A stretch of 64,000 bases of DNA from Palsa-504 sp963744005 (GTDB taxonomy: Bacteria; Actinomycetota; Actinomycetes; Streptosporangiales; Streptosporangiaceae). How positions within the stretch are numbered: the stretch's first letter is position 1; each line of letters begins with the position of its first letter. The notes beneath the pieces are model-generated. The model saw only the letters and a list, made by a program, of their open reading frames with translations. It searched no databases and was not told the DNA's origin. Location of the stretch: contig CAVURU010000001.1 in NCBI GenBank assembly GCA_963744005.1, positions 149,654 through 213,653 of the forward strand, in the 5' to 3' direction. This document shows positions 26,289-35,022 of this stretch, one piece after another. The position numbers and the translations under genes are program-made.

Positions 26289-27712
26289 CCGTCGGAGCTG
26301 TCCTTGGACAGCCGGCGCATCAGGTACAGCCCTTCCAGGGCGAACTCCAGCGCGGCCGCCGCGTGCCCGAAGGACTCGCCGTCGTTCATGCCGAGCCGGG
26401 ACATGATCCGGGCCAGCCCGGGCACCTCGCCGATCCGCTGCAGCAGGTCGGCCGCCGGGACCAGCTCGCCCGTCTCCACCGTCCCGCCCTCGTCGAACTT
26501 GGCCAGCAGGCCGGACAGGTCCACGTTGCCGAGCCGGGCCCGGAAGGTGTCGGCGATCGCCCGGCGCAGCATGGCGTTGAGGACTTCCTCCTCCCGGCCC
26601 TCCTCGCTGACCTCGAACTCCACCTTGCCGCGCAGCGTGCTCACGACGACGGGCAGGTCGCACACCCGGGCCACCGGCGGGTCGGCCGGGCTGACCGGCG
26701 CGGGCCCGGCCAGCGCGGACCGGCGCACCGCGGCGGCCGCCGCGCTCTCCGCCGCGGCGATGGCGAAGCGGGCCGAGACCCCGGAGCGCGCGTCGACCGC
26801 GGGCGAGTCGCGCACCGCCCGGGTGAACCGGGCGATGACCTCGACGAGGTGGTCGGGCAGCTCCGCGCCCATCCAGACCTCGGCTTCCTGCCCGATCAGG
26901 GTCAGCTCGTCGTCCAGCGTCAGCGGGTAGTGGGTGCGGATCTCCGCACCGAACCGGTCCTTCAGCGGCGTGATGATCCGGCCCCGGTTGGTGTAGTCCT
27001 CCGGGTTGGCGCTGGCCACCAGGAGGAGGTCCAGCGGCAGCCGCAGCGAGTAGCCGCGGATGCCGATGTCGCGCTCTTCCATCACGTTGAGCAGCGACAC
27101 CTGGATGCGCTCGGCCAGGTCGGGGAGCTCGTTCAGGGAGAAGATGCCACGGTTGGTCCGCGGCACCATCCCGAAGTGGATGGTCTCCGGGTCGCCCAGG
27201 GTGCGTCCTTCGGCCACCTTGACCGGGTCGATGTCGCCGATCAGGTCGCCCACGCTGGTGTCCGGCGTGGCGAGCTTCTCGCCGTATCTCTCGCTGCGGT
27301 GCCGCCAGGTGACCGGCAGGTCCTCGCCGAGCTCCGCGGACAGCCGCACGCAGCGCGCGCAGGTCGGATGGTACGGGTGATCGTTGATCTCGCAGCCCGC
27401 GATGGCCGGGTTCCACTCGTCCAGCAACCCCACCAGGGTGCGGATCAGCCGCGTCTTACCCTGCCCGCGCTCGCCGAGCAGGATCAGGTCGTGCCCGGCG
27501 ATCAGGGCGCGCTCCAGGTGAGGCAGGACGGTCTGGTCGAAACCGACGATGCCGGGAAACGGATCCTGCCCGGCCTGCAGCTTGGCCAGCAGGTTTTCTC
27601 TTATCTCCGCCCTCACCCCGCGGTAGGAATGACCACTCGCCCGTAGCTGGGCGACGGTCGCGGTGGTCGGGGGCTGGCTTTCGCGGCGATCCTGGCTGTC
27701 TTGGTCCACCAT
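26267..27712 (-). CDS. AAA+ ATPase of the magnesium-chelatase/MoxR type
   Basis: A 481-residue ATPase. The Walker A is LLGERGQGKTRLIRT (residues ~98-112), with the nucleotide Lys kept. RGIFSLNELPDLAERIQVSL is the Walker B region with the ChlI-like NEL variant of the DE pair. VASANPEDYTNRGRIITPLKDRF covers sensor 1 and the arginine-finger region. A central four-residue cluster CEINDHPYHPTCARC contains two Cys and two His and may be a zinc site inserted in the N-terminal region. It would drive the downstream VWA protein as a ring-shaped remodelling complex. The gene is divergent from threonine dehydratase across a ~90-base gap. Confidence 0.85.
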   Translation of the reverse strand: MVDQDSQDRRESQPPTTATVAQLRASGHSYRGVRAEIRENLLAKLQAGQDPFPGIVGFDQTVLPHLERALIAGHDLILLGERGQGKTRLIRTLVGLLDEWNPAIAGCEINDHPYHPTCARCVRLSAELGEDLPVTWRHRSERYGEKLATPDTSVGDLIGDIDPVKVAEGRTLGDPETIHFGMVPRTNRGIFSLNELPDLAERIQVSLLNVMEERDIGIRGYSLRLPLDLLLVASANPEDYTNRGRIITPLKDRFGAEIRTHYPLTLDDELTLIGQEAEVWMGAELPDHLVEVIARFTRAVRDSPAVDARSGVSARFAIAAAESAAAAAVRRSALAGPAPVSPADPPVARVCDLPVVVSTLRGKVEFEVSEEGREEEVLNAMLRRAIADTFRARLGNVDLSGLLAKFDEGGTVETGELVPAADLLQRIGEVPGLARIMSRLGMNDGESFGHAAAALEFALEGLYLMRRLSKDSSDGTNVYRT

Positions 27713-27805
27713 TTGAGGCTATGTCGTTATCGCCCGTGAGTGCATGTGGCCCAGGTCACATCCCCGGACTCCGGGGGTGCCGCCGGCGTGGCAGACTTCT
27801 GTCCC

Positions 27806-29026
27806 GTGACCCTGACTCCTGGCGCGGTCCGCCCCGACGACGTGGTGGCCGCCCGGGCGCTGCTGGGCGACATCGCCTTCCAGACTCCCGTGCTGCACTC
27901 CTGGGTACTGTCCGAGATGGCCGCCGGGCCGGTGTACCTGAAGTGCGAAAACCTGCAGCGGACCGGATCCTTCAAGGTCCGCGGGGCCTATGTCCGGATC
28001 GCCCGGCTGTCGGCGGCCGAGCGAGCCCGCGGAGTCGTCGCGGCCAGCGCTGGCAACCACGCCCAGGGCGTGGCGTTCGCGGCGAGCCTGCTCGGCTGCG
28101 CGGCCACGGTGATCATGCCCGAGGGGGCGCCGCTGCCGAAGGTGGCGGCCACCCGGGGCTATGGCGCCGAGGTCATCCTGACCGGCAGTTGCGTGGAAGA
28201 CGCGGTGACCGCGGCCCTGGCCTTCGCCGAGCGTACCGGCGCCGTCTTCATCCACCCGTTCGACCACCCCGACATCGTGGCGGGCCAGGGCACTCTCGGC
28301 CTGGAGATCCTGGAGCAGTGCCCGCAGGCGCGGACGCTGATCATCCCGGTGGGCGGGGGCGGCCTCATCGCCGGGATCGCCGTGGCCGTCAAGGACCGTG
28401 ACCCCTCGGTCAGCGTGATCGGCGTCCAGGCCGACGCGGTGCCGTCCTACCCGGCCTCACGCGCGGCCGGGCATCCGGTGCTGATCCGGGCCGAGGCCAC
28501 CATGGCCGACGGCATTGCCGTCAGCCGGCCGGGGGACGTCCCCTTCGCTATCATGTCGGACCTGGTGGACCGGGTGGTCACCGTGTCCGAGGAGAGCTTG
28601 TCTCGCGGCCTGCTGCTGTGCCTGGAGCGCGCCAAGCAAGTGGTCGAGCCGGCCGGGGCGGCCGGCATCGCCGCGTTGCTGGAGCATCCGCGGGACTTCG
28701 CGCCCCCGGTCGTCGTCGTGCTCTCCGGCGGCAACATCGACCCGCTGCTGCTGTCCAAGCTGCTCCGGCACGGCCTCGGCGCGGCCGGGCGCTACCTGGC
28801 CTTCCGCTGCCGCCTCCACGACCATCCCGGCTCCCTGGCCCAGCTGCTCGGCGACCTGGCCGACCTGGGCGCCAACGTGCTCGAGGTCGGGCACGACCGG
28901 CTCGTCCCGCGGCTGAACGTCGATGAGGTGGAAGTGGTCCTGGTCGTCGAGACCCGCGGCCCTGTGCACTGCGAGGAAGTGATCAGCGCGCTGCGGGCCG
29001 CGGGCTATACCCTCGCCTTCGGCTGA
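27806..29026 (+). CDS. threonine dehydratase (catabolic type) with C-terminal ACT-like domain
   Basis: PLP enzyme of about 406 residues from GTG 27806 that deaminates threonine (or serine) to 2-oxobutyrate and ammonia. Visible motifs are the PLP lysine in NLQRTGSFKVRGAYVRI, the phosphate cup AASAGNHAQGVA, and the glycine loop VGGGGLIAGIAVA. The last ~75 residues (LAFRCRLHDHPGSLAQLLGD, then VEVVLVVETRG) form an ACT-like regulatory domain, shorter than the double ACT of biosynthetic IlvA. An in-frame GTG at 27740 would add 22 residues without clear homology. A racemase of the same fold is the main alternative, but the ACT tail favours the dehydratase. It stands divergent from the AAA gene and upstream of murJ. 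Confidence 0.85.
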   Translation: MTLTPGAVRPDDVVAARALLGDIAFQTPVLHSWVLSEMAAGPVYLKCENLQRTGSFKVRGAYVRIARLSAAERARGVVAASAGNHAQGVAFAASLLGCAATVIMPEGAPLPKVAATRGYGAEVILTGSCVEDAVTAALAFAERTGAVFIHPFDHPDIVAGQGTLGLEILEQCPQARTLIIPVGGGGLIAGIAVAVKDRDPSVSVIGVQADAVPSYPASRAAGHPVLIRAEATMADGIAVSRPGDVPFAIMSDLVDRVVTVSEESLSRGLLLCLERAKQVVEPAGAAGIAALLEHPRDFAPPVVVVLSGGNIDPLLLSKLLRHGLGAAGRYLAFRCRLHDHPGSLAQLLGDLADLGANVLEVGHDRLVPRLNVDEVEVVLVVETRGPVHCEEVISALRAAGYTLAFG

Positions 29027-29177
29027 CGGCTGATATCCGGGCAATTGCCGCCGCCCGGGGCGTATCTTTCGTGCCGCTCAGTGCTCCTATGCACACCGGG
29101 CGCCTGCCCAGGCGAGGCTTGCCGCAGGACCGGATTCTGCCGGCCCGCAGCGCGGAGTCACCGGACGGAGGCCTGAC

Positions 29178-30869
29178 ATGCACGGCGACCCAGGGTTGCG
29201 TGTCCAGCCTGGGGACGGCGCCGGATCGGGCCCGGCTGAGCCGGCCGGACCGGAGATAGCCCAGCGGCTCGGTCCGGCCATCGCCCGCGGCGCCGCCGTG
29301 ATCGCCGCCCTCACGATCCTGTCCCGGGTCCTGGGCCTGATCCGGACCCTGGTGTTCTCGCAGACGGTGGGGGCGGGCTGCCTGGGCACGGCGTACGTGA
29401 CCGCCAATCAGGTACCCGATCTGCTGTACCAGCTGATCCTGGGCGGCGCGCTGAGCAGCGCGATGGTCCCCATCCTGGCCAAGTCGGCCGAGCGGTCCGG
29501 GAACGATCCGGCGGAGAAGGCCCGGGTCAGCCAGATCACCTCCGCCCTCCTGACCTGGACCGTGGTCATCGTAGTGCCGCTGACGGTGGCCATCGTGGTC
29601 AGCGCCGGCCCGATCGCCCAGCTGCTGAACCCCGGCAACCCCAACGCGGAATGCGTCCGCTCCGACGTGGTGGCGGTCACCGGTGACATGCTCCGGGTGT
29701 TCGCTCCGCAGGCCCTGTTCTACGGACTGTCCGTCGTCCTGTACGGGCTCTTGCAGTCTTATCGCCGGTTCTCGGCGCCGTCCATCGGGCCCGGGATCTC
29801 CAGCCTGGTGCTCATCGCCTGCTATCTGGCGTTCGTGCCGCTGAACGGCGGGCGGTCACTGGCCCAGCTCCCGACCTCAGCCGAGCTCGTCCTGGCGGTG
29901 GGGACCACGCTGGGTATCGCGGTCCTGGCCATCGTGGCCCTGCCGCCCACCTGGCGGCTGCACCTGCGGTTCCGCCCGGCGCTGCGGTTCCCGCCCGGCG
30001 TGGCCCGCCGGGCCGGGGGCCTGGCGCTGGTCGGCATCATCGAGCTCGTCGCCGTCGATGTCTCCACCATCGTGGCCATCGCGCTGGCTAACGGGCGCGG
30101 CGACACCGGCGCCATCGTGTTGTTCAACTACGGCTCGCAGGTGTTCAACTCGATCTGCGCGGTCCTGGCCCTGTCCATCGTGGTCAGCGCCTTCCCGGTG
30201 CTGTCGGCGCGAGAGGGCCGGGAGTTCGACCAGGCCAGCGCGGGATCGACCCGCGCCGCCCTGCTCATGTCTTTCCTCGGCACGGCCCTGATCGCGGCTA
30301 TTGCCATCCCCGCCGCGCACGTGCTGGCCAAGCAGTCCGACCAGGTCCCGCAGCTGATCGAGACGTTCCTCTTGTTCGCGCCCGGCATCGCCGGCACGGC
30401 TGTGATCGCGAACCTGTCCCGCGTCATGTTCGTGGTCGGCCGGCTCAAGGTGGCCACCGCGGCGCTGGCCGGGAGCTGGCTGATCACCATCGTGGCGGAC
30501 GTGATCCTCGCCGAGCTGGTGCCGGCCCGGCTGGTCGTGGCCGCCCTGGCGCTCGGGTCTACCATCGGCCAGACCGTGGTCGCCGTACCGCTGGTCGTCG
30601 TCACCAGCAGGATCTGCGGACCCGCCGCGGTGCGCGGGACACGCCGTGCCACGCTGGCGGGCCTGGCCGCCTGCGCCGTTAGCGCCGCGGCCGGGGTGGC
30701 GGTCAGCCTGGCCGTGCCCTGGGACGGCAAGCTCGAGGCCATCGCCGTGTCGCTGCTGTCGGCCGGCTGTGCCGTTGCGGCCTTCGGCGTGGTCGCCTAT
30801 CTGCTCGATGACGGCGACTTCAAGGCCGTTCTCGCGCGCCTTCGGCGGCTGGCCAGGAGGCGTTCCTGA
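29178..30869 (+). CDS. murJ: MurJ/MviN-family lipid II flippase
   Basis: A 563-residue integral membrane protein with about 14 helices. The MviN/MurJ N-terminal pattern is clear: ILSRVLGLIRTLVFSQTVG, then GTAYVTANQVPDLLYQLILG and GALSSAMVPILAK, with charged residues in the central cavity (for example Arg in VLGLIRT). These proteins move lipid II, or related polyprenyl-linked sugars, outward. A polar ~30-residue N-terminus precedes helix 1. ATG 29178 follows GGACGGAGG at good distance. Mycobacterial MurJ is longer because it carries a pseudokinase and extracellular domain; this protein lacks both. Downstream lies a sigma-factor-containing cluster, which recalls the mviN-sigM-rsmA order of mycobacteria (inference). 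Confidence 0.88.
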   Translation: MHGDPGLRVQPGDGAGSGPAEPAGPEIAQRLGPAIARGAAVIAALTILSRVLGLIRTLVFSQTVGAGCLGTAYVTANQVPDLLYQLILGGALSSAMVPILAKSAERSGNDPAEKARVSQITSALLTWTVVIVVPLTVAIVVSAGPIAQLLNPGNPNAECVRSDVVAVTGDMLRVFAPQALFYGLSVVLYGLLQSYRRFSAPSIGPGISSLVLIACYLAFVPLNGGRSLAQLPTSAELVLAVGTTLGIAVLAIVALPPTWRLHLRFRPALRFPPGVARRAGGLALVGIIELVAVDVSTIVAIALANGRGDTGAIVLFNYGSQVFNSICAVLALSIVVSAFPVLSAREGREFDQASAGSTRAALLMSFLGTALIAAIAIPAAHVLAKQSDQVPQLIETFLLFAPGIAGTAVIANLSRVMFVVGRLKVATAALAGSWLITIVADVILAELVPARLVVAALALGSTIGQTVVAVPLVVVTSRICGPAAVRGTRRATLAGLAACAVSAAAGVAVSLAVPWDGKLEAIAVSLLSAGCAVAAFGVVAYLLDDGDFKAVLARLRRLARRRS

Positions 30870-31032
30870 TGGTTCAGGCACCGGATCCTGGGCCCGGTCA
30901 GACCGCTCTGACGAGCCACTACGCTGAAAGGGCAGCTCCGTTTCATGCAGAGTATGCGGGTATGGTGATGTGCGGCCGCCGGGCCTCGGCGGCTGTCCGA
31001 CGGAATCACTTTCTTGGTGCGGGAGCGGGTGG

Positions 31033-33259
31033 GTGAACCGGGCCGTTGACGGCGACGTTCAGCACGAGGCGCATGCGGAGGGGGATACGCGCGCCGCTGC
31101 GCCGGACCCGACGGTGACTCCTGACCTGACGGCCGGTTCCCCGGCTACAGGGCCAGGGAGCCATCAGCTCGTGGTGGGTAACGTGCCGTCCGAGCCGGGC
31201 GGTTTCCAGCCCCGCTTCGGCCTGCTGGCCCAGCTGGACCGGGCCGAGGCCAGGGTCTCGGTCATCCACTCAGCGGACGGGCGGCACGGGACAGGGGCTT
31301 CGCAGCTCGCGGCGGCCTATGCGCGGGCCAAGCTCGAGGCGGGCTGGCGGCTGGTCGCCTGGGTGAATGCCGCCACGCCCGGCAACATGCCGGGCCGGCC
31401 TGGCCGCGGTGGCTGAGGCTGCGGGACTGGCCGATGAGGATTCCCGGCTGGGCGGCACCGACGCACCCGCCGCGGTACGGCGCTGGCTGGAGACTGACGG
31501 GGCCCGCTGCCTGCTGGTGCTCGACGATGCGTCCGATCCGGAGCTGCTGGCGGCGTGCGTGCCGGCCCACGGGCAGGCCCGGGTGCTCATCACCAGCACC
31601 TGGCCGCCGCCGGCCAGCGTGGGGGGCTCCGTTCCGGTGGCCGTGTTCACCGCCGCGGAGGCATCGGCGTTCCTGACCGCCCGGACCGGCCTGGCGGAGG
31701 ATGCGGGGACGGCGGCGGTGGCCGCCGAGCTCGGGCATCAGCCCCTGGCCCTGGCCCTGGCCGCGCCGCTCATCGCCGGGCGGCCTCGAGGCTACGAGTG
31801 GTACCTCGACCGGCTGCAGGTGGCGTCGGTCGACGCGCCGCCCGCGGACGACGACGAGCCGTACCCGCCGGGCCTGGCCCCGGCGGCCCGGCTGGCTTTG
31901 CAGGCCGTCCAGGCGGCCGACCGGACCGGCGTGTGCAGCCGGGTGCTGGAAATGATGTCAGTGCTGTCTCCGGCCGGGGTCCGCCGCGAGATGCTGTACG
32001 CCGCCGGCAAGGCTGGCGTACTGGCCTCGGGGCGGCACCGGGTAGCCAAGGACTCCCTGGACCAGGTCCTCGAGTGGCTCCGGGGCCGGTCCCTGCTGAC
32101 CATCAGCCTCGACGGACACGCGGTCAGCCTGCCGCCGCTGCTGGCCCGGATGATCCGTAACGGACTTCGTCGCAGGCAGCGGCTGGCGGCGGTGGGCGAG
32201 GCCGCCGCGTTCGTGCTGGACGTGTACTCCCGGGCGCTGCTGGAATCGGCTGACCGGCCCGCGACCAGGGAGCTCCCGCAGCAGGCCGAGGCGCTCCTGA
32301 GCTGCCTGACCGGATCCGCGGCCGGCGCCAACAACGACCAGGCCTGGCTGGCGCTGAAGCTCCGGTTCGTGGCCTTCTACCACCTGGTCGAGCTGGGCGA
32401 CAGCGCCCCGCAGGCCATTGCCATCGGCGAGCCGCTGGCCGAGGACCTCGACCGGCTGCTCGGCCCCGACCACCCCGATACGCTGAACTCCCAGAACAGC
32501 CTGGCCGCGGCCTATCTCGCGGCGGGCCGGGTGGCCGATGCGATCCCGCTCTTCGAGCACGCGCTCACCGTCCGGCAGCGCACCCTGGGCCCGGACGATC
32601 CGGAGACCCTGACCTCGCAGAACAACCTGGCTAGTGCCTACCAGGACGCGGGACAGGGCGCCGAGGCGATCCAGCTGTACGAGCTGAATCTCCAAGCACG
32701 CGAACGGCTCCTGGGGCCCGATCACCCCAGCACCATCAACTCCCGGGGAAACCTGGCCGCCGCCTATCGCGATGCGGGCCGCAGTGCCGAGGCGATCCCG
32801 CTGCTCGAACAGGCCCTGGCCGAGCGCGAACGGACGCTGGGCGCGAGCCATCCGGATGCCCAGATCTCCCGGCGGAATCTGGCCCGGGCCTACCAGGACG
32901 CTGGCCGGGCCGCCGAGGCGGCCCCGCTGCTGGAGCGAGACCTGGCCGGCCGTAAGCGGATACCGCAGTCCGATCCCGCCGCCACCGCTCCGGTCGCTGA
33001 CCTCCCGGCGGCCCGGCCGCCGGAGGCGGCCGCCACGAGCATCCCGGCCGCTCCGGCCGCCCCGGCCGCCGCGGCGGCCGCAGCGCTGCGCAAGACACCG
33101 CCGCCGCTCAGTGCCGTGCCGCGGTCACATGACTTCCGCCAGCCGCCGGCCACTCCGGCTCGGCGGCTGCTTCCGGCTGGCTTCCGCCGGCCGCCAGGCC
33201 GATTCAGCCCGGCGGCGCCTGCCGGCCGCCGCCCCGGGCCCGGCCGTCCGGCCCGCTGA
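31033..33259 (+). CDS. STAND NTPase-TPR protein with Walker A Lys lost; +1 frameshift
   Basis: From GTG 31033 (GGAG upstream) frame 1 runs to about 31390 and then homology moves to frame 2 at ATGCCGGGCCGGCC, where removing one base restores the match to the paralogue at 36354. The NTPase part aligns well with that paralogue (LAAAYARAKLEAGWRLVAWV; AAVRRWLETDGARCLLVLDD). Its P-loop reads GRHGTGASQ where the paralogue has GRPGTGKTQ, so the nucleotide-binding Lys is Ala (codon GCT). Walker B is kept. From residue ~470 three to four kinesin-light-chain-type TPRs follow (LGPDHPDTLNSQNSLAAAY, LGPDDPETLTSQNNLASAY), then a ~100-residue Ala/Pro-rich tail. It may act as a non-hydrolysing partner of the intact paralogue. 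The 3' end overlaps the sigma gene by about 130 bases. Confidence 0.8.
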
Positions 33260-34989
33260 CCGTCCTGACCGCCGTCCGTCCGCTCAGCCCGACGATATCC
33301 AGCGAGCTCAGGAGATCGTCGCCGCGATCGCCATCGGTAACCCGGCGGGCGTCGCGCGAGCGTACGACGAGTACGCGCCCCACCTGTACGGATACTGCCA
33401 GTGGCTGCTCCGCGACTCGGCGGCCAGCGCTGAGGCCCTGACCGGCACGTTCGCCGCCGCCGTGGCGCTGCTCCATGAGCCGCCGGCCCCTCAGGAGCTG
33501 CGCGCATGGCTGTTCGCGCTCGCCCGCACCGAATGCCGGCGCCGGATCACCCCGCTGCCTGCGGGCCGGGATGAGGAAGATGATGAGGAAGCAGTCACCG
33601 TCGGCGGTCTGAGCAGCCCGCCTCCTGATCAGCCTGACCTGGCCGCCTTGTCCGGCACGATCGGCCCGCCGGCCGGGGCGATCGGTGACGTCTCCGATGA
33701 GACGATCTCCTTTGCCGCGGTCGGCTCCGCGGCTGACGTCGCCGCCGTGGCGGCCGGCCAGCCGTCCGCCTTCAAGGTGACCGATGAGCCGTCCGACACG
33801 ACCACGTCGTTCCGTGCCGTCGGCCAGCCGTCCGACGGCAGCCGCGAGCCGTCTGATGCCACCATCTCGTTCAGCGCAGTCGGTCGTTCCCCGGACGCGG
33901 TCCGCGAGCCCCCGGACGCAACGGTCTCGTTCCGGGTCGTCGGCCAGCCCATCGACGCGACCGTCCCGTTCCAGGTCATCACCGAGCCGGTCCAGCCCGC
34001 CGCTGATCGGGGAGGTGACGAGCTCAGGAGCCTGATCTACTCCGTGCTCGCGGGGCTGAAGCCTCGCGACCGTGAGGTGGTGGAGCTGAGTTTCCGGCAT
34101 GACCTGAGCGCCGACGAGCTGGCCATCGCCCTCGGCGTGCCGCGGAGCCGGGCGCACGCCCTGGCCACCCGCGCCCGCAAGCGGCTGGAACAGGCGCTGC
34201 GCGCCCTGCACGTCGTACTGACCAGGAGAGATGCCTGCCCGGCCCTGGGCGCGCTGCTCGCCGACTGGGACGGACAGCTGACGGAGCAGACCCGCGACCT
34301 GGTCACCTGGCACATTGAAGAGTGCCCGGCCTGCACGCAGCACAGATGGGGTGCGCTTCGCCCTGCTGCGTTCTCGCGACTGCTGCCGCTGGCACCGCTG
34401 CCCGCCGAGCTCCGCGAGCAGACCATCCAGGCCTGCACCTCCACCGCCGGGGCGGCCGTGGCCTATCGCCGGAAGATGGCCCGCCGGGCCAGCTCCCGGC
34501 GGCTGGCCCGGTTCTCGTACGCCCGGCGGCAGCTGGAGCTGGGCCGGCGTCCGGGCCCACCCCGGAATATCCATCGCCGCCGCGGCCGTGATCCTCTGGG
34601 TCTGTGCTTCGGTAAGCGCGGTCCTGGTCGCGGTCGGCGGCTCAGCCGCCAGCCCGGCCCCGGCGGCGGCGCGGGCCGCTGACGCTCACCCCGTGACGGC
34701 GGCGGCCGGGCAGGCGAGCTCGGCGGCCCCCGCGCTGAGCCCGTCAGCCGCGCCGCGCGCCGTGACGTCGTCCACGGCGCCGTCTCCGATCGTCAGTCAG
34801 GCCCCCGCCTACCGTTCGTACGCACCCCGCCGGTCATCCTCCCCCCAGGCGTCGGCGTCGGTCCGGCCGTCGCATGCGCCCGCCGCCACGCCGTCGAAAT
34901 CGCCGTCCGTCTCGCCGTCCGCAAGCTCGCCGTCCGCCTCTTCGCCGGCGCCGGCGTCGTCGACGGTGACGCCGACGCCGACGAGCTAG
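33129..34989 (+). CDS. ECF-like sigma factor fused to zinc anti-sigma-like domain, membrane helix and Ser/Pro tail; +1 frameshift
   Basis: Sigma region 2 is visible at YDEYAPHLYGYCQWLLRDSA to RAWLFALARTECRRRI, and region 4 at LAGLKPRDREVVELSFRHDL and AIALGVPRSRAHALATRARK. Between them lies an unusually long (~170-residue) acidic linker with tandem repeats. After region 4, CPALGALL and HIEECPAC give the C...H-x3-C-x2-C pattern of zinc anti-sigma domains (zf-HC2/ZAS). Near 34541-34560 (GGGCCGGCGTCCGGG) an extra base shifts the frame; the continuation holds one membrane helix (ISIAAAAVILWVCASVSAVL) and a ~110-residue Ala/Ser/Pro extracellular tail. The layout suggests a membrane-tethered sigma factor carrying its own inhibitor. 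The start is uncertain: ATG 33129 is the only start in this frame near the sigma domain, and a read-through fusion with the upstream TPR protein is possible. Confidence 0.72.
33690..34005 (+). repeat. tandem protein-level repeats in the sigma-factor linker
   Basis: Five imperfect units of about 20 residues: SDETISFAAVG, SDTTTSFRAVGQPSD, SDATISFSAVGRSPD, PDATVSFRVVGQPID and DATVPFQVITEP. The shared core is D-x-T-x-[SP]-F-x-[AV]-[VI]. One conserved Thr per unit could be a phosphorylation site (inference). Confidence 0.7.
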
Positions 34990-35022
34990 GATCCGGCGGG
35001 CGCCCGGCGCCGCTGGCCCGGG

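Noticed and set aside
33129..33259. Firm call of a single STAND-TPR-sigma fusion protein
   Set aside because: A frame change in the Pro/Ala-rich linker could fuse them, but homologues of each half normally stand alone and no motif crosses the junction. Kept as overlapping genes with the alternative noted.
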